A stretch of DNA of 64,000 bases from Desulforhopalus singaporensis (GCF_900104445.1 NZ_FNJI01000014.1:3028-67027), one strand, 5' to 3'. Positions 9,808-17,933 are shown, counted from the stretch's first letter. The notes: a model not told the origin generated them from the sequence alone. Translations and numbers: made by a program.

Positions 9808-10503
9808 ATGAATCGAGCTGCGTTTGTGTTTTTTTCATTGCTACTTGCTGTTTCGGCCGGCTGTTCTTTAAACAAAAAAGCTCATCAAGGGGAAATATAC
9901 AAGGAATTGATGAGTGGAAATGGATCAACCTCCAGGTATACCGAGGAATTTTTTATTATCGATTTTGATGCTAACGACCGGAAAATAAGCTGCTGGACCA
10001 CAAATCCCAACCTGGTAGACAGGCATGAAAAATGGGAAACCGTCTGTTTTCCCGGCAGTGGTGCCAGCAGCGGAAAATATATATCGATTGAGACCAGTCT
10101 TCTGTTCGACTTTGACTCTTCCGAGCTGAAACAGGATGGTGATACCCAGAGAGTTCTCGACAGTATTGTCACCGCAATAGCAAATTTTGAGTCGCTCTCC
10201 ACGGTGACGGTGATTGGCTATACCGACGAGATCGGCTCAAGTGATTATAACTCCAGGCTTTCGTTGGCAAGAAGCAAAACGATTGGCCAGATCATTCAGA
10301 AATTAGGCGTTGACCAGTCAATAATTACCGTTATCGGACGTGGAAAAGAAAATCCGATTGTATCCTGTCCTGACGACGGCGGAATAGTGAATGCTGAGCA
10401 GATCCAATGTCTTGCACCGAACAGAAGGGTTGAGATTATTATAGAAGGTGAGGTGAGAACCGCTCAAAACAGTCAGGCTGATGCAGCAAAGCTTGGGGCG
10501 TGA
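9808..10503 (+). CDS. OmpA-family peptidoglycan-binding lipoprotein
   Basis: The protein is 231 residues. A signal peptide ends in the lipobox VSAGC, so the mature protein is probably lipidated at Cys19. The C-terminal half is an OmpA-like domain: it begins SLLFDFDSSELKQDGD, contains VIGYTDEIGSSDYNSRLSLAR and ends NRRVEIIIEG. It probably anchors the outer membrane to peptidoglycan. It lies 121 bases after the fusion-protein gene behind a good TTAGGAG ribosome site, and may stabilise the adhesin secretion machine. The first 90 residues have no domain I recognise. Confidence 0.85.
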   Translation: MNRAAFVFFSLLLAVSAGCSLNKKAHQGEIYKELMSGNGSTSRYTEEFFIIDFDANDRKISCWTTNPNLVDRHEKWETVCFPGSGASSGKYISIETSLLFDFDSSELKQDGDTQRVLDSIVTAIANFESLSTVTVIGYTDEIGSSDYNSRLSLARSKTIGQIIQKLGVDQSIITVIGRGKENPIVSCPDDGGIVNAEQIQCLAPNRRVEIIIEGEVRTAQNSQADAAKLGA

Positions 10504-10581
10504 CGTTTGCCTCGAAATACATCCTCAGCAAGAGCGACCTGCCGCCCCTTGATCCTGGATGCAACAGCGGCACAATATAAA

Positions 10582-10601
10582 GCCAGGGCCATGGCCCTGG
10601 C
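10582..10601. repeat. 20-bp perfect palindrome
   Basis: GCCAGGGCCATGGCCCTGGC is a perfect palindrome 78 bases after the OmpA lipoprotein stop. It could be a snap-back RNA structure or a protein site. No T-run follows. Confidence 0.5.
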
Positions 10602-10641
10602 AAGCAAAAATCAGATGCCTGAGGTGGTGCCAAAATTGCGG

Positions 10642-10674
10642 GCACTTAAGGTTTAGGCTGTAAGTGCTTTTTTT
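10642..10674 (+). terminator. Rho-independent terminator
   Basis: A 7-bp stem (GCACTTA/TAAGTGC) with a 12-nt loop is followed directly by seven T. It closes the secretion/lipoprotein transcription unit and separates it from the convergent regulator gene. Confidence 0.7.
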
Positions 10675-10725
10675 CTTACGGGAACTTTTTTCATCCCCCT
10701 TCTTTGAGGTAGATCCAGTAAAGCA

Positions 10726-12144
10726 TCATTTATACGCTTTCAGTTGAATATTATGCTTTTTCAACTTGTACGCTAGGGATTGTCTTGAAATACCAAGGAG
10801 TTCTGCTGCTCTGGACGCATTTCCGTGAGTCTGTTCAAGCCTGAGTCTTATTGCCTTTTCTTCCGTCTGATCCTGAATTTTTCTTATTCCGCCTTCGGGC
10901 CAGTCGTCTTTGCCCCGGTGGTGCAGGAACTCTTCTTCCTGAATGGAAATATTACGTTTGAATATCCTGGGTAGGTGACGGGTTTCAAGCTGAGTCTCCA
11001 TGGGGCTGGCTCGGTTCATAGCCCCCTCAAGTATATGTTCAAGCTCTCTGACATTTCCGGGCCAGTGATATTGGGTGAAAAACATCATGAGTTCCGGGTT
11101 TAGGGTTTCTATTTGTCGCCCAAGTTTCATGTTCATCTTCTTAATGAAAAAATTACACAGCAGTTTTATATCCTTTTTGCGCTGTCTCAGGGGGATGATT
11201 TCTTCAAACACAACTGCCAATCTGTAATAAAGGTCCTTCCGTAAAAGGCCCTGATCAAATAATTGCTCGGGCAGGTTGTGTACTGTACTGATCACTTTTA
11301 TATCGAGTCTGATCTCATGGCTGCCCCCAACCCTTCTGACACGAAAATCCTGCAGAACCCTCAAAATTTTGGCCTGAAGTTCCAAGGGCATAGAATCAAT
11401 CTCATCCAACAGCAGGGTGCCGCCGTTAGCTTCTTCAAAAAGCCCGGGTTTATCCACGGCCCCTGTGAATGCCCCCTTTGTTGTGCCGAAGAGCATACCT
11501 TCCAGGAGATTTTCAGGGATAGCTGAACAGTTGACAGCAATAAACTGTTTCCTGTCTTCGCAGTTGTTGTGTATAGCTTTGGCAACCAACTCTTTTCCTG
11601 TTCCAGTTTCACCGCAGAGCATGATGGGGGATGGTGATTGGGAGGCATTCATCAACACGTCCAGGGTGTCGATAAAATATGGATCATTGGTGATAATATC
11701 CTGGAATCGGGAAGCTTCAAATGGAATCTCAATCTTTTTTTCATGCATAGTCCCTTTATGCATCAAACCGGATTTAATCTGGGGATACACCCTGACGAAA
11801 CAAATGCATCCGGTCATTTCGTCGTCCTGAACAAGTGGGAAAGCACTCTGGTTTGCATTTACAGCCTTCCCTTTGATGGTTTTATACACGGTCGAGTTAT
11901 TCAGCACGGGTTTTCTTGTTTTAATGCATTTAAGAGTGGGACTTTGGAGAGTTCTAAGGTCATAGGCATCCATCATGTGCTTGCCCACCACAGACGAGGA
12001 TGAAAGCTCATCCAATTTTGACAGTGCCTCATTATAGTAGACAATTACCCCGTCCATGTCGGCAATCAGCACACCTTCATCGAATACATCCAGATACTGG
12101 ATGAACATATCTTCATTGAGATTAAACCTGGATTTCAGATCCAT
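10726..12144 (-). CDS. Sigma-54-dependent activator, PAS-AAA+-Fis HTH (RocR/BkdR-like)
   Basis: The protein is 472 residues. Residues 10-120 form a PAS-type sensor domain (DEGVLIADMDGVIVYYN). The AAA+ domain has Walker A GETGTGKE at 178-185, the sigma-54 contact loop GAFTGA at 224-229 and Walker B GGTLLLDEID at 241-250. The C-terminus carries a Fis-type helix-turn-helix (RAAELLGISRQSLAYKLKKH). It diverges from the enolase/MttB genes, with two TGTAAA-N6-TTTACA sites and a -24/-12 promoter between them. It is therefore probably the local activator of that operon, sensing a small ligand through PAS. There is no receiver domain, so control is unlikely to be by phosphorylation. Confidence 0.93.
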   Translation of the reverse strand: MDLKSRFNLNEDMFIQYLDVFDEGVLIADMDGVIVYYNEALSKLDELSSSSVVGKHMMDAYDLRTLQSPTLKCIKTRKPVLNNSTVYKTIKGKAVNANQSAFPLVQDDEMTGCICFVRVYPQIKSGLMHKGTMHEKKIEIPFEASRFQDIITNDPYFIDTLDVLMNASQSPSPIMLCGETGTGKELVAKAIHNNCEDRKQFIAVNCSAIPENLLEGMLFGTTKGAFTGAVDKPGLFEEANGGTLLLDEIDSMPLELQAKILRVLQDFRVRRVGGSHEIRLDIKVISTVHNLPEQLFDQGLLRKDLYYRLAVVFEEIIPLRQRKKDIKLLCNFFIKKMNMKLGRQIETLNPELMMFFTQYHWPGNVRELEHILEGAMNRASPMETQLETRHLPRIFKRNISIQEEEFLHHRGKDDWPEGGIRKIQDQTEEKAIRLRLEQTHGNASRAAELLGISRQSLAYKLKKHNIQLKAYK

Positions 12145-12175
12145 ACCTTATCCTTACTTCTTCTAAGAGATTAAA

Positions 12176-12193
12176 TGTAAAAAAATGTTTACA
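12176..12193. promoter_or_regulatory. Candidate activator-binding site 1 (TGTAAA-N6-TTTACA)
   Basis: TGTAAA and TTTACA are separated by six bases; the arms extend to 7 bp with the flanking A and T. The site starts 32 bases upstream of the activator start codon and lies about 150 bases upstream of the sigma-54 promoter, the usual place for an enhancer site. Together with site 2 it forms two copies spaced 29 bp start to start. Confidence 0.65.
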
Positions 12194-12204
12194 TAAATTA
12201 GTTA

Positions 12205-12222
12205 TGTAAAAAAGATTTTACA
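12205..12222. promoter_or_regulatory. Candidate activator-binding site 2 (TGTAAA-N6-TTTACA)
   Basis: This repeats the same two arms and the same 6-bp gap as site 1, with a different spacer sequence (AAAGAT versus AAAATG). Conserved arms with a variable spacer argue for a dimeric protein site rather than a simple DNA duplication. Confidence 0.65.
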
Positions 12223-12340
12223 ACATGTTTGCCAAAGAAAAATCCCGGAACTAGGAAATTAAAAAGACAATTTTTAAAAAAACAAGAATTACAGTTAATT
12301 ATTGCTGCTGTTCATCTTGTGTTTTGACTCCCCGGTTTAC

Positions 12341-12357
12341 CTGGCGCATTTATTGCT
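12341..12357 (+). promoter_or_regulatory. Sigma-54 (-24/-12) promoter of the enolase/MttB operon
   Basis: CTGGCGCATTTATTGCT matches the sigma-54 consensus TGGCAC-N5-TTGCW with one change. The GG at 12343-12344 and GC at 12355-12356 have the required 10-base interval. Transcription would start near 12368, about 87 bases before the first gene. The adjacent divergent sigma-54 activator makes this a strong call. Confidence 0.8.
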
Positions 12358-12454
12358 TTATGCATTGACGTTAAGAAGGTTGGTATTCAAAGATGTTAAA
12401 AGCGGAATACTGTCGACATACACTGTAAAAATGTAATTAAAAATAGGAGCATCA

Positions 12455-13645
12455 ATGAAAATAACGAGTGTAAAAGCAATAGCGGTGAACATTCCTTTTA
12501 AAACCCCTTATAAATGGTCAGTGGGTGCCTACACCGGTATCACACGTGTCATCATTGAGGTGCACACCGATGAGGGCATTTCCGGATACGGAGAATCTCC
12601 TTCTTGGGAAAGTGAAGAAGAAATCAATACCTTTATGGCCCAAAGGCTTATAGGGATGGACCCTCTGGATATGGAAGGTTGTGAAAGGGCTTGCGTTCCC
12701 GAGATGAGGGTGCTTGCAAACACCGACGGCAATACTCCTTTGAAATCTTTTGGCGGTATTGAAATGGCCCTCTGGGATATCAAGGGTAAATATTTCAGGC
12801 TTCCACTTTATATGCTTCTGGGCGGAGCAGCTCGAAAAAAAATCCCCATGTGTGAGTATTTTTCATACAGGATGCTCAATAAAGGAGGCACGGATGGTGG
12901 AGAGGCCACGCCCCTTGATGTGGCCAAATACTGCGCAAGGATGCGAGAAGAACACGGTTCCACCTTTTTTGAAGGCAAGTGCTATACCGGTGATGTCAAG
13001 GCTGAGATCAAAATGGTAGAGGAAATTCGGTCAGCTCTTGGCGAAGATGCCATGATCCGCCTAGACGGAAATATGGCTTGGTCTATGAGCAGCGCAAGGG
13101 AATTATTAAAAGGTCTTGAGCCATACAATATCAGGAACTTCGAAGATCCTGTAGCTTCTTTTTGGGACATGAAAAAACTGCGCATGCACAGCGCTATTCC
13201 CTTTTCAACACATAACCCTGATCCTGCCCTTGCCTTCCACTTAGGAGTACCTGATTCTTTTGTTGTCAACCTTACTGTTCTAGGCGGACTGAGAAAGACT
13301 CTTGGCTTTATTCATACATGTGAAAACTTAGGGTTGAATGTATGGTGCTACAGTGGGGATACTGGTCTTGCAACTGCTGGATATCTCCACGTCAAGGCAG
13401 CTGTTAACCATATGCATGAGCCCAGCCAGTCCCTTTTTAGGTTCATGGAATTCGATATCATTGAAGAGGGTCCCTTTTCTCCCAAAAATAACTTTCTGGA
13501 TGTGCCTGAAGGCCATGGTTTGGGTGTCAATATCCATAAAAAGAATCTTGAATACGGCCATAAACTATACAAAGAGAACGGTCCCATGGACCAATTCTAT
13601 AATGAGGCCGATCCCAAAAAGTTTATCCGCCTTCCCATCAATTAG
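12455..13645 (+). CDS. Enolase-superfamily enzyme (mandelate racemase/muconate lactonizing-like)
   Basis: The protein is 396 residues. The N-terminal capping domain spans about 1-125, then a beta/alpha barrel. Candidate metal ligands are Asp204 (RLDGN), Glu230 (NFEDP) and Asn272 (FVVNLTVLGG). Lys175 (FEGKCY) fits the second position of the usual KxK pair, but the first position is Glu173. Where glucarate dehydratase-like enzymes have a His, this protein has SGDTG (Asp302). It could racemise, epimerise or dehydrate a carboxylate. Being first in an operon with an MttB-type methyltransferase and near a BCCT transporter, it probably acts on a betaine-like acid. The exact reaction is unknown. The ATAGGAG ribosome site supports this start. 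Confidence 0.85.
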   Translation: MKITSVKAIAVNIPFKTPYKWSVGAYTGITRVIIEVHTDEGISGYGESPSWESEEEINTFMAQRLIGMDPLDMEGCERACVPEMRVLANTDGNTPLKSFGGIEMALWDIKGKYFRLPLYMLLGGAARKKIPMCEYFSYRMLNKGGTDGGEATPLDVAKYCARMREEHGSTFFEGKCYTGDVKAEIKMVEEIRSALGEDAMIRLDGNMAWSMSSARELLKGLEPYNIRNFEDPVASFWDMKKLRMHSAIPFSTHNPDPALAFHLGVPDSFVVNLTVLGGLRKTLGFIHTCENLGLNVWCYSGDTGLATAGYLHVKAAVNHMHEPSQSLFRFMEFDIIEEGPFSPKNNFLDVPEGHGLGVNIHKKNLEYGHKLYKENGPMDQFYNEADPKKFIRLPIN

Positions 13646-13677
13646 GAACCACTGCCAAGGTTGGAAAAGGAATTTTT

Positions 13678-15096
13678 ATGACCAGCACATTAGAAACAAT
13701 TCACGACGCTTCCCTTGCGATTCTAAAAAACACGGGAATGATCTTTCACGCCCCCGAAGCGGTAGACATTTTGCACAAAAAGGGATGTATTGTAGAAGGC
13801 AACAGGGTCTTTTTTCCTGAAAATGTCCTCATGGACCTAATCTCAAGCGCTCCGGAAAGCTTTACCCTATTTGCCAGGAATCCTGCTTTTTCCATTGAAA
13901 TCGGAACCGGAACTCCTACATATAGCGTCGGATACGGGTGTCCCAGCATCATTGAAAGGGACGGAACCAAAAGAAATGCAAATTTCGATGATTATCTGAA
14001 CTTTGTCAAACTCATCCAGGGAATCGACAACTTAAGAATTAACGGCGGTATCCCTGCCCAACCAAATGACATCGACATGGAAACATGCAGCCTGTTAATG
14101 GTTGCCACAGCTCTTCTGTATTCGGACAAGTGCATTATGGCCCAACCCGGATCCCGGCAGCAGGTGGAGGAGATGTTCAACCTAGCTGCTTTAACCTCCG
14201 GTGGCATGACACAGATGAGAAAAGAACCCAGGATCATTACCCTGATCAACACCCTTACACCCCTTCAGATGGATGCCCATGCAGTGGACACTCTTATGGT
14301 CCATGCTGAAAACGGCCAGCCAATTGTTATCTGCAGCGGATTTATGCAGGGCACCACCGCCCCCATGACCATGGCCGGTTCCATGGCACTTGGAAATGCA
14401 GAAACCCTTGCAGGGGTCGCACTGACCCAGGCCATCCGACCCGGAACACCTGTGGTCATGGCCATAAACGGATCACCTGCGAACATGCGTACTGGTGCCC
14501 TTGATATTGGCTCTCCCGCCCATGCCATTGAGGTCAAATGCTGTGCGGCACTTTCCAAAAAATACGGGATCCCATGCCGTTGCGGAGGAACAAGTACTGA
14601 CGCCAAATCCGTTACGGCCCAGGCCGGTTACGAAGCTATGATGACCATGCAGACATCCATGGAAAGTGGGGTAGATCTGATCATCCACTCAGCGGGTATC
14701 CTCAATTCTTACGCCGCGATGAGCTATGAAAAATTCATGCTGGATCTGGAAATCATCTCTAAGCTCGAATACATTGCCGCCGGCATTCCCATCAACGACA
14801 AGACCCTAGCCCTTGGGGTAATTGATACGGTGGGTCCGGGAGGACAATATCTTACCCATATGCACACAATGGAAAACTGCCGTATTGAGCCTTGGCAATC
14901 CCCCATTGAATCCCTGGTAAAGCAGGAGAGTAATGAAGGGGACAATGATTTTCTCATCAGGAATCTTAAAGCTAATGTAGATAAACGAATCGCAGCTTAT
15001 GAGCGTCCGGTGTTGCCTGAAGAAACCGTCACTTATATAAAAAATTTTCTCCGTGAAAAAGGGGTTCCGGAACAGGATATCAAAAGGTTGAACTGA
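13678..15096 (+). CDS. MttB-family methylamine/betaine:corrinoid methyltransferase, non-pyrrolysine
   Basis: The protein is 472 residues and matches the trimethylamine methyltransferase (MttB) superfamily throughout, with conserved stretches such as GGTSTDAKSVTAQAGYEA. No in-frame TAG interrupts it, so it lacks the pyrrolysine of true MttB and belongs with homologues such as glycine-betaine methyltransferase MtgB. Family members move a methyl group from a quaternary amine to a Co(I) corrinoid protein. It starts 33 bases after the enolase gene behind AAGGAA, so it is in the same operon. No corrinoid protein or methyl-corrinoid:tetrahydrofolate methyltransferase gene is adjacent; these must be encoded elsewhere. 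The substrate is not deducible. Confidence 0.88.
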   Translation: MTSTLETIHDASLAILKNTGMIFHAPEAVDILHKKGCIVEGNRVFFPENVLMDLISSAPESFTLFARNPAFSIEIGTGTPTYSVGYGCPSIIERDGTKRNANFDDYLNFVKLIQGIDNLRINGGIPAQPNDIDMETCSLLMVATALLYSDKCIMAQPGSRQQVEEMFNLAALTSGGMTQMRKEPRIITLINTLTPLQMDAHAVDTLMVHAENGQPIVICSGFMQGTTAPMTMAGSMALGNAETLAGVALTQAIRPGTPVVMAINGSPANMRTGALDIGSPAHAIEVKCCAALSKKYGIPCRCGGTSTDAKSVTAQAGYEAMMTMQTSMESGVDLIIHSAGILNSYAAMSYEKFMLDLEIISKLEYIAAGIPINDKTLALGVIDTVGPGGQYLTHMHTMENCRIEPWQSPIESLVKQESNEGDNDFLIRNLKANVDKRIAAYERPVLPEETVTYIKNFLREKGVPEQDIKRLN

Positions 15097-15164
15097 TCCT
15101 GAAACTGGCATTTTTTTCATGTGAGGCTTTTGCAAAAGCAGAGTACTCGTTCAAGATTAAGGCA

Positions 15165-15180
15165 TGTGAAAATTATACCA
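15165..15180 (+). repeat. Inverted repeat copy A upstream of BCCT gene
   Basis: TGTGAAAATTATACCA is nearly identical to the reverse complement of the element at 15203-15219, with one inserted base and one substitution. The two copies face each other across 22 bases. They may be operator sites for the transporter gene. Confidence 0.5.
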
Positions 15181-15202
15181 CGGAATATAAGTGATATTCA
15201 GA

Positions 15203-15219
15203 TGGTAAAATTTTTCACA
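15203..15219 (-). repeat. Inverted repeat copy B upstream of BCCT gene
   Basis: TGGTAAAATTTTTCACA is the inverted partner of copy A and is itself nearly palindromic. The paired outer arms (ATGTGAAAA and TTTTCACAT) are 9 bp and perfect. The site lies about 80 bases before the transporter start codon. Confidence 0.5.
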
Positions 15220-15301
15220 TAACATAGAGATTGGGCGAAAAGGCAGTTTGGCAAGTGGCTCATATGCTAAGCGCCAACCAATTAAAATGAGGAGTATATA
15301 G

Positions 15302-16879
15302 ATGAGTTCCAATGGAAGTATCGTTGATGAAAGCGTTCAGGTTAGTCAGAGCCGGTCGGAGGGTTCATTTTTCGACCGGGTTGATATGTTTATTCTGAAG
15401 TTTTCATGTGTATTTATTGTCGCCTTTCTCGGGTGGGCCCTGCTGGATTCAGACAATATGGGGGACAGCATGAAGACCATATTCCATTTTGTCACTAATC
15501 AGCTGGGATCATTTTACCTATTTACCGGGGTGTTCTTTGTATTGTTTGCAATCTGGCTGGGGTTCGGTCCTTATGGAAATGTAAAGCTTGGAAAAGAAGA
15601 TGAAAAACCCAGATTCTCCTATCTGAGCTGGTTTACCATGACCTTTGCCTGCGGCTATGGTATCGGTGTTGTGTTCTGGGTGGCAGCAGAGCCCCTGAAC
15701 TTTCTGGCAAGTCCTCCATTCGGGCTGGAACCCATGAGCAAAGAAGCAACGGAAATAGCATTGTCCTATGCCTTTTTCCACTGGGGATGGACACCTTGGG
15801 CCATCTATCTGGCCATATCCGCTCCCCTGGCCTATATAATGTACCGCAAGGGACAGCCCCCGAAATTCTCAATTATGCTACGCCCCTATCTTGGGAAAAA
15901 AGTCGATGGTCCCATTGGAAAAACCGTTGACACCTTTCTAATTCTGGGCACCATCTTTGGCATCATTACTTCGGCGGGCCTGGGAATCAAGCAGCTTCTC
16001 GGCGGTCTTGATTTCGTATTCGGCATTGAGACCAGTACAACGCTTACCATTGGCATCGCTTTGCTCTGGTTCTGTATCTATACGTTTTCAACGGTATCTG
16101 GTCTTGATAAAGGCATCAAGGTTCTGTCCAATATTAATATTCCTTTAACCATGATTCTCATGCTGATTGTATTTCTTATCGGCCCGTCACGGTTTATAAT
16201 GGACTATTTTTCAAACTCCCTAGGCGAATATGTTTATAACTTCCCCAAAATGAGTTTCTGGACGGATCCTGTGGGCAAAGGCGGATTCCCCCAGGGATGG
16301 ACCACTTTTTACTGGGCTTGGTGGATTGCTTGCGCTCCCGCCACAGGTCTCTTCATTGCAACCACAAGCCGAGGCAGAACCATAAAGGAAGTGGTCATCA
16401 TGCACATGACCGTTGCCCCCTTTGCCACTTGGGCCTGGTTTGCAACCATCGGCGGAACAGCTGTATTTCAGCAGACAGTTCAGGGAATTGATTTGGTAGG
16501 GGCTATGAAATCCGGAGGCGGCGACATTGTTTATACTGTACTTGCCAACCTGCCTATGGGCACTACCCTGACAGTCATGTTTATGGCGCTTGTGGTCCTC
16601 TTTCTATCAACAACCCTGGACTCTTTCTCCTATGTCTGCGCCCAGGTCATGACACCTGTTGATAAAAATCCTGAAACCCCCCATGTAGGCCTGAGGTTGT
16701 TCTGGTCTACCACAATTGGTGGAATAAGCCTCATCCTCCTTCTTGTAGGCAAGGGAATTACAGGCCTTCAGCTATCGTCCATTGCAGCCAGCCTTCTGAT
16801 CATTTTCATCATGATCGCCATCTGTTTCAGTATGGTTAAAATGCTCAAAGAAGAAGAAGGGACAATAAACAGGAATTAA
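15302..16879 (+). CDS. BCCT-family quaternary amine transporter
   Basis: The protein is 525 residues with about 12 transmembrane helices. It is recognised by the BCCT signature GWTTFYWAWWIACAPATG followed by SRGRTIKE. Family members take up betaine, choline or carnitine, by Na+ or H+ symport or by exchange. Two substrate-region positions differ from the BetP pattern as I know it: the glycine stretch reads GYGIG (118-122) instead of GMGIG, and the WWxxW box reads WWIAC (340-344), so the third Trp is Cys. This suggests a substrate other than plain glycine betaine. The gene follows the methyltransferase after 205 bases and may have its own control. The TGAGGAG ribosome site is good. Confidence 0.92.
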   Translation: MSSNGSIVDESVQVSQSRSEGSFFDRVDMFILKFSCVFIVAFLGWALLDSDNMGDSMKTIFHFVTNQLGSFYLFTGVFFVLFAIWLGFGPYGNVKLGKEDEKPRFSYLSWFTMTFACGYGIGVVFWVAAEPLNFLASPPFGLEPMSKEATEIALSYAFFHWGWTPWAIYLAISAPLAYIMYRKGQPPKFSIMLRPYLGKKVDGPIGKTVDTFLILGTIFGIITSAGLGIKQLLGGLDFVFGIETSTTLTIGIALLWFCIYTFSTVSGLDKGIKVLSNINIPLTMILMLIVFLIGPSRFIMDYFSNSLGEYVYNFPKMSFWTDPVGKGGFPQGWTTFYWAWWIACAPATGLFIATTSRGRTIKEVVIMHMTVAPFATWAWFATIGGTAVFQQTVQGIDLVGAMKSGGGDIVYTVLANLPMGTTLTVMFMALVVLFLSTTLDSFSYVCAQVMTPVDKNPETPHVGLRLFWSTTIGGISLILLLVGKGITGLQLSSIAASLLIIFIMIAICFSMVKMLKEEEGTINRN

Positions 16880-17050
16880 AGATGACTCTGTATCCACAGT
16901 TCTTACCCCAAAAGTAAAAGTAGCCTAGCAGTATAAGGGCGAGGGGGGCATGGACCAAACTATAACGCCGGTAATCAGTCTGCATCACCAGCGTTCACTT
17001 GTTCTAATCCTGCTTGCTCCCCCGCTCATTATCTATAGGATTGATCGGCA

Positions 17051-17077
17051 GGACCGCAGAATAGTTGCGGTCCTTTT
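17051..17077 (+). terminator. Terminator-like hairpin after BCCT gene
   Basis: An 8-bp stem (GGACCGCA/TGCGGTCC) with a 7-nt loop is followed by TTTT. It is the best candidate for the end of the enolase-MttB-BCCT transcript. Confidence 0.55.
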
Positions 17078-17094
17078 CTATGTAAGGAGAAAAA

Positions 17095-17497
17095 ATGAAG
17101 GAAATCTTTGGCAATATAGTTGAACAGGGGGAAGGGGAAGTGCAACTTTTTTGAGACGTTGGGGAGTGTTCAGGAGTCTGTGTCATCTTCCTTAGTACCC
17201 CCACTATTGCCTCAAACGGTAGCGGAGGTAAAAGTCGGCACCGAGAATGGGCCCTTGAAGCATGCTCGTCGGAGGTGCTGGCTTTTGTCGATGGTCGAGT
17301 CCGTAATCATGGCCCGTCTAGCCGCCCAGAAAAACGATGAAACAGCGATCGTTGATCCTTTGCAGGAATTGTCAGCGAAACACCTTTCGCTGTGCAGGAT
17401 GATACACGGCAAAAAAACCTGCTGTTTATCTATGACAATGTATAGAGGAAGAATCTGCCCAAAAGGGTCAGGCTGCCATTTTCAACAGATTGATTAG
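17095..17497 (+). pseudogene. Decayed gene of unknown family, frameshifted
   Basis: A start codon behind TAAGGAGA opens a frame that stops after 19 codons (MKEIFGNIVEQ...). A second frame then continues smoothly (about 110 codons, ESVSSSLVPP... to 17497). Joining the two reads like one protein broken by a frameshift. I cannot name the family. Lying next to a transposase remnant, it may be another mobile-element fragment. A real short gene is less likely. Confidence 0.4.
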
Positions 17498-17627
17498 ACC
17501 AGCAACCACAAAATGTCCTCCAACTCAAGTTAAATCGTTTGTCATACAAAAAATATTTTACCGTCATTACCGACGGCAATTGACGCTACGTCGCTTACGT
17601 CAGTAAAATTTCGAAATTATTTTATAG

Positions 17628-17933
17628 CAACATCATTACGCTTCAGCCAGTTATACAGATTCGGCAAGGAAGTATCATAACGCCTGGCGACAAATTGAGA
17701 TGCTTCGGGCCAGTCCTTTTCGACCGATGCAAACGCTTGGAAAGACCCTGATGAACTGGCTGAACCCTGTGGTTCGAATGTTTCGTTTCTATAGAAGCAA
17801 TGGAATTCTAGAAGGCTTCCATCGAAAGATGAAGCTTATCCAACGAAGAGCTTACGGGTTCAGAAACTTTGAAAATTACCGATTACTGGCAGGTAGTGCA
17901 GCAAGAGTGCAGCAGAAAGCAAAAAAGGGTTAG
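17628..17933 (+). pseudogene. ISL3-family transposase, C-terminal remnant
   Basis: The frame opens after a TAG at 17625 with no start codon of its own until 17700. The segment NGILEGFHRKMKLIQRRAYG followed by FRNFENYRL is the well-conserved C-terminus of ISL3-type DDE transposases, holding the last catalytic Glu. The rest of the roughly 400-residue protein and both insertion-sequence ends are missing. The stop codon lies inside the tRNA-Ala terminator hairpin, so the element is truncated and inactive. Confidence 0.75.

Noticed and set aside
13678-15096. Possibility that the MttB-like gene uses pyrrolysine
   Set aside because: The frame runs through the family length without any in-frame TAG, so it belongs to the non-pyrrolysine branch.
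15220-15301. A second sigma-54 promoter directly before the BCCT gene
   Set aside because: Each GG pair was checked for GC ten bases later and none fitted; TGGCAAGTGG alone is not sufficient.
17212-17412. Minus-strand frame in the decayed region
   Set aside because: The plus-strand frames carry the ribosome site and read smoothly; the minus frame has no supporting signal.
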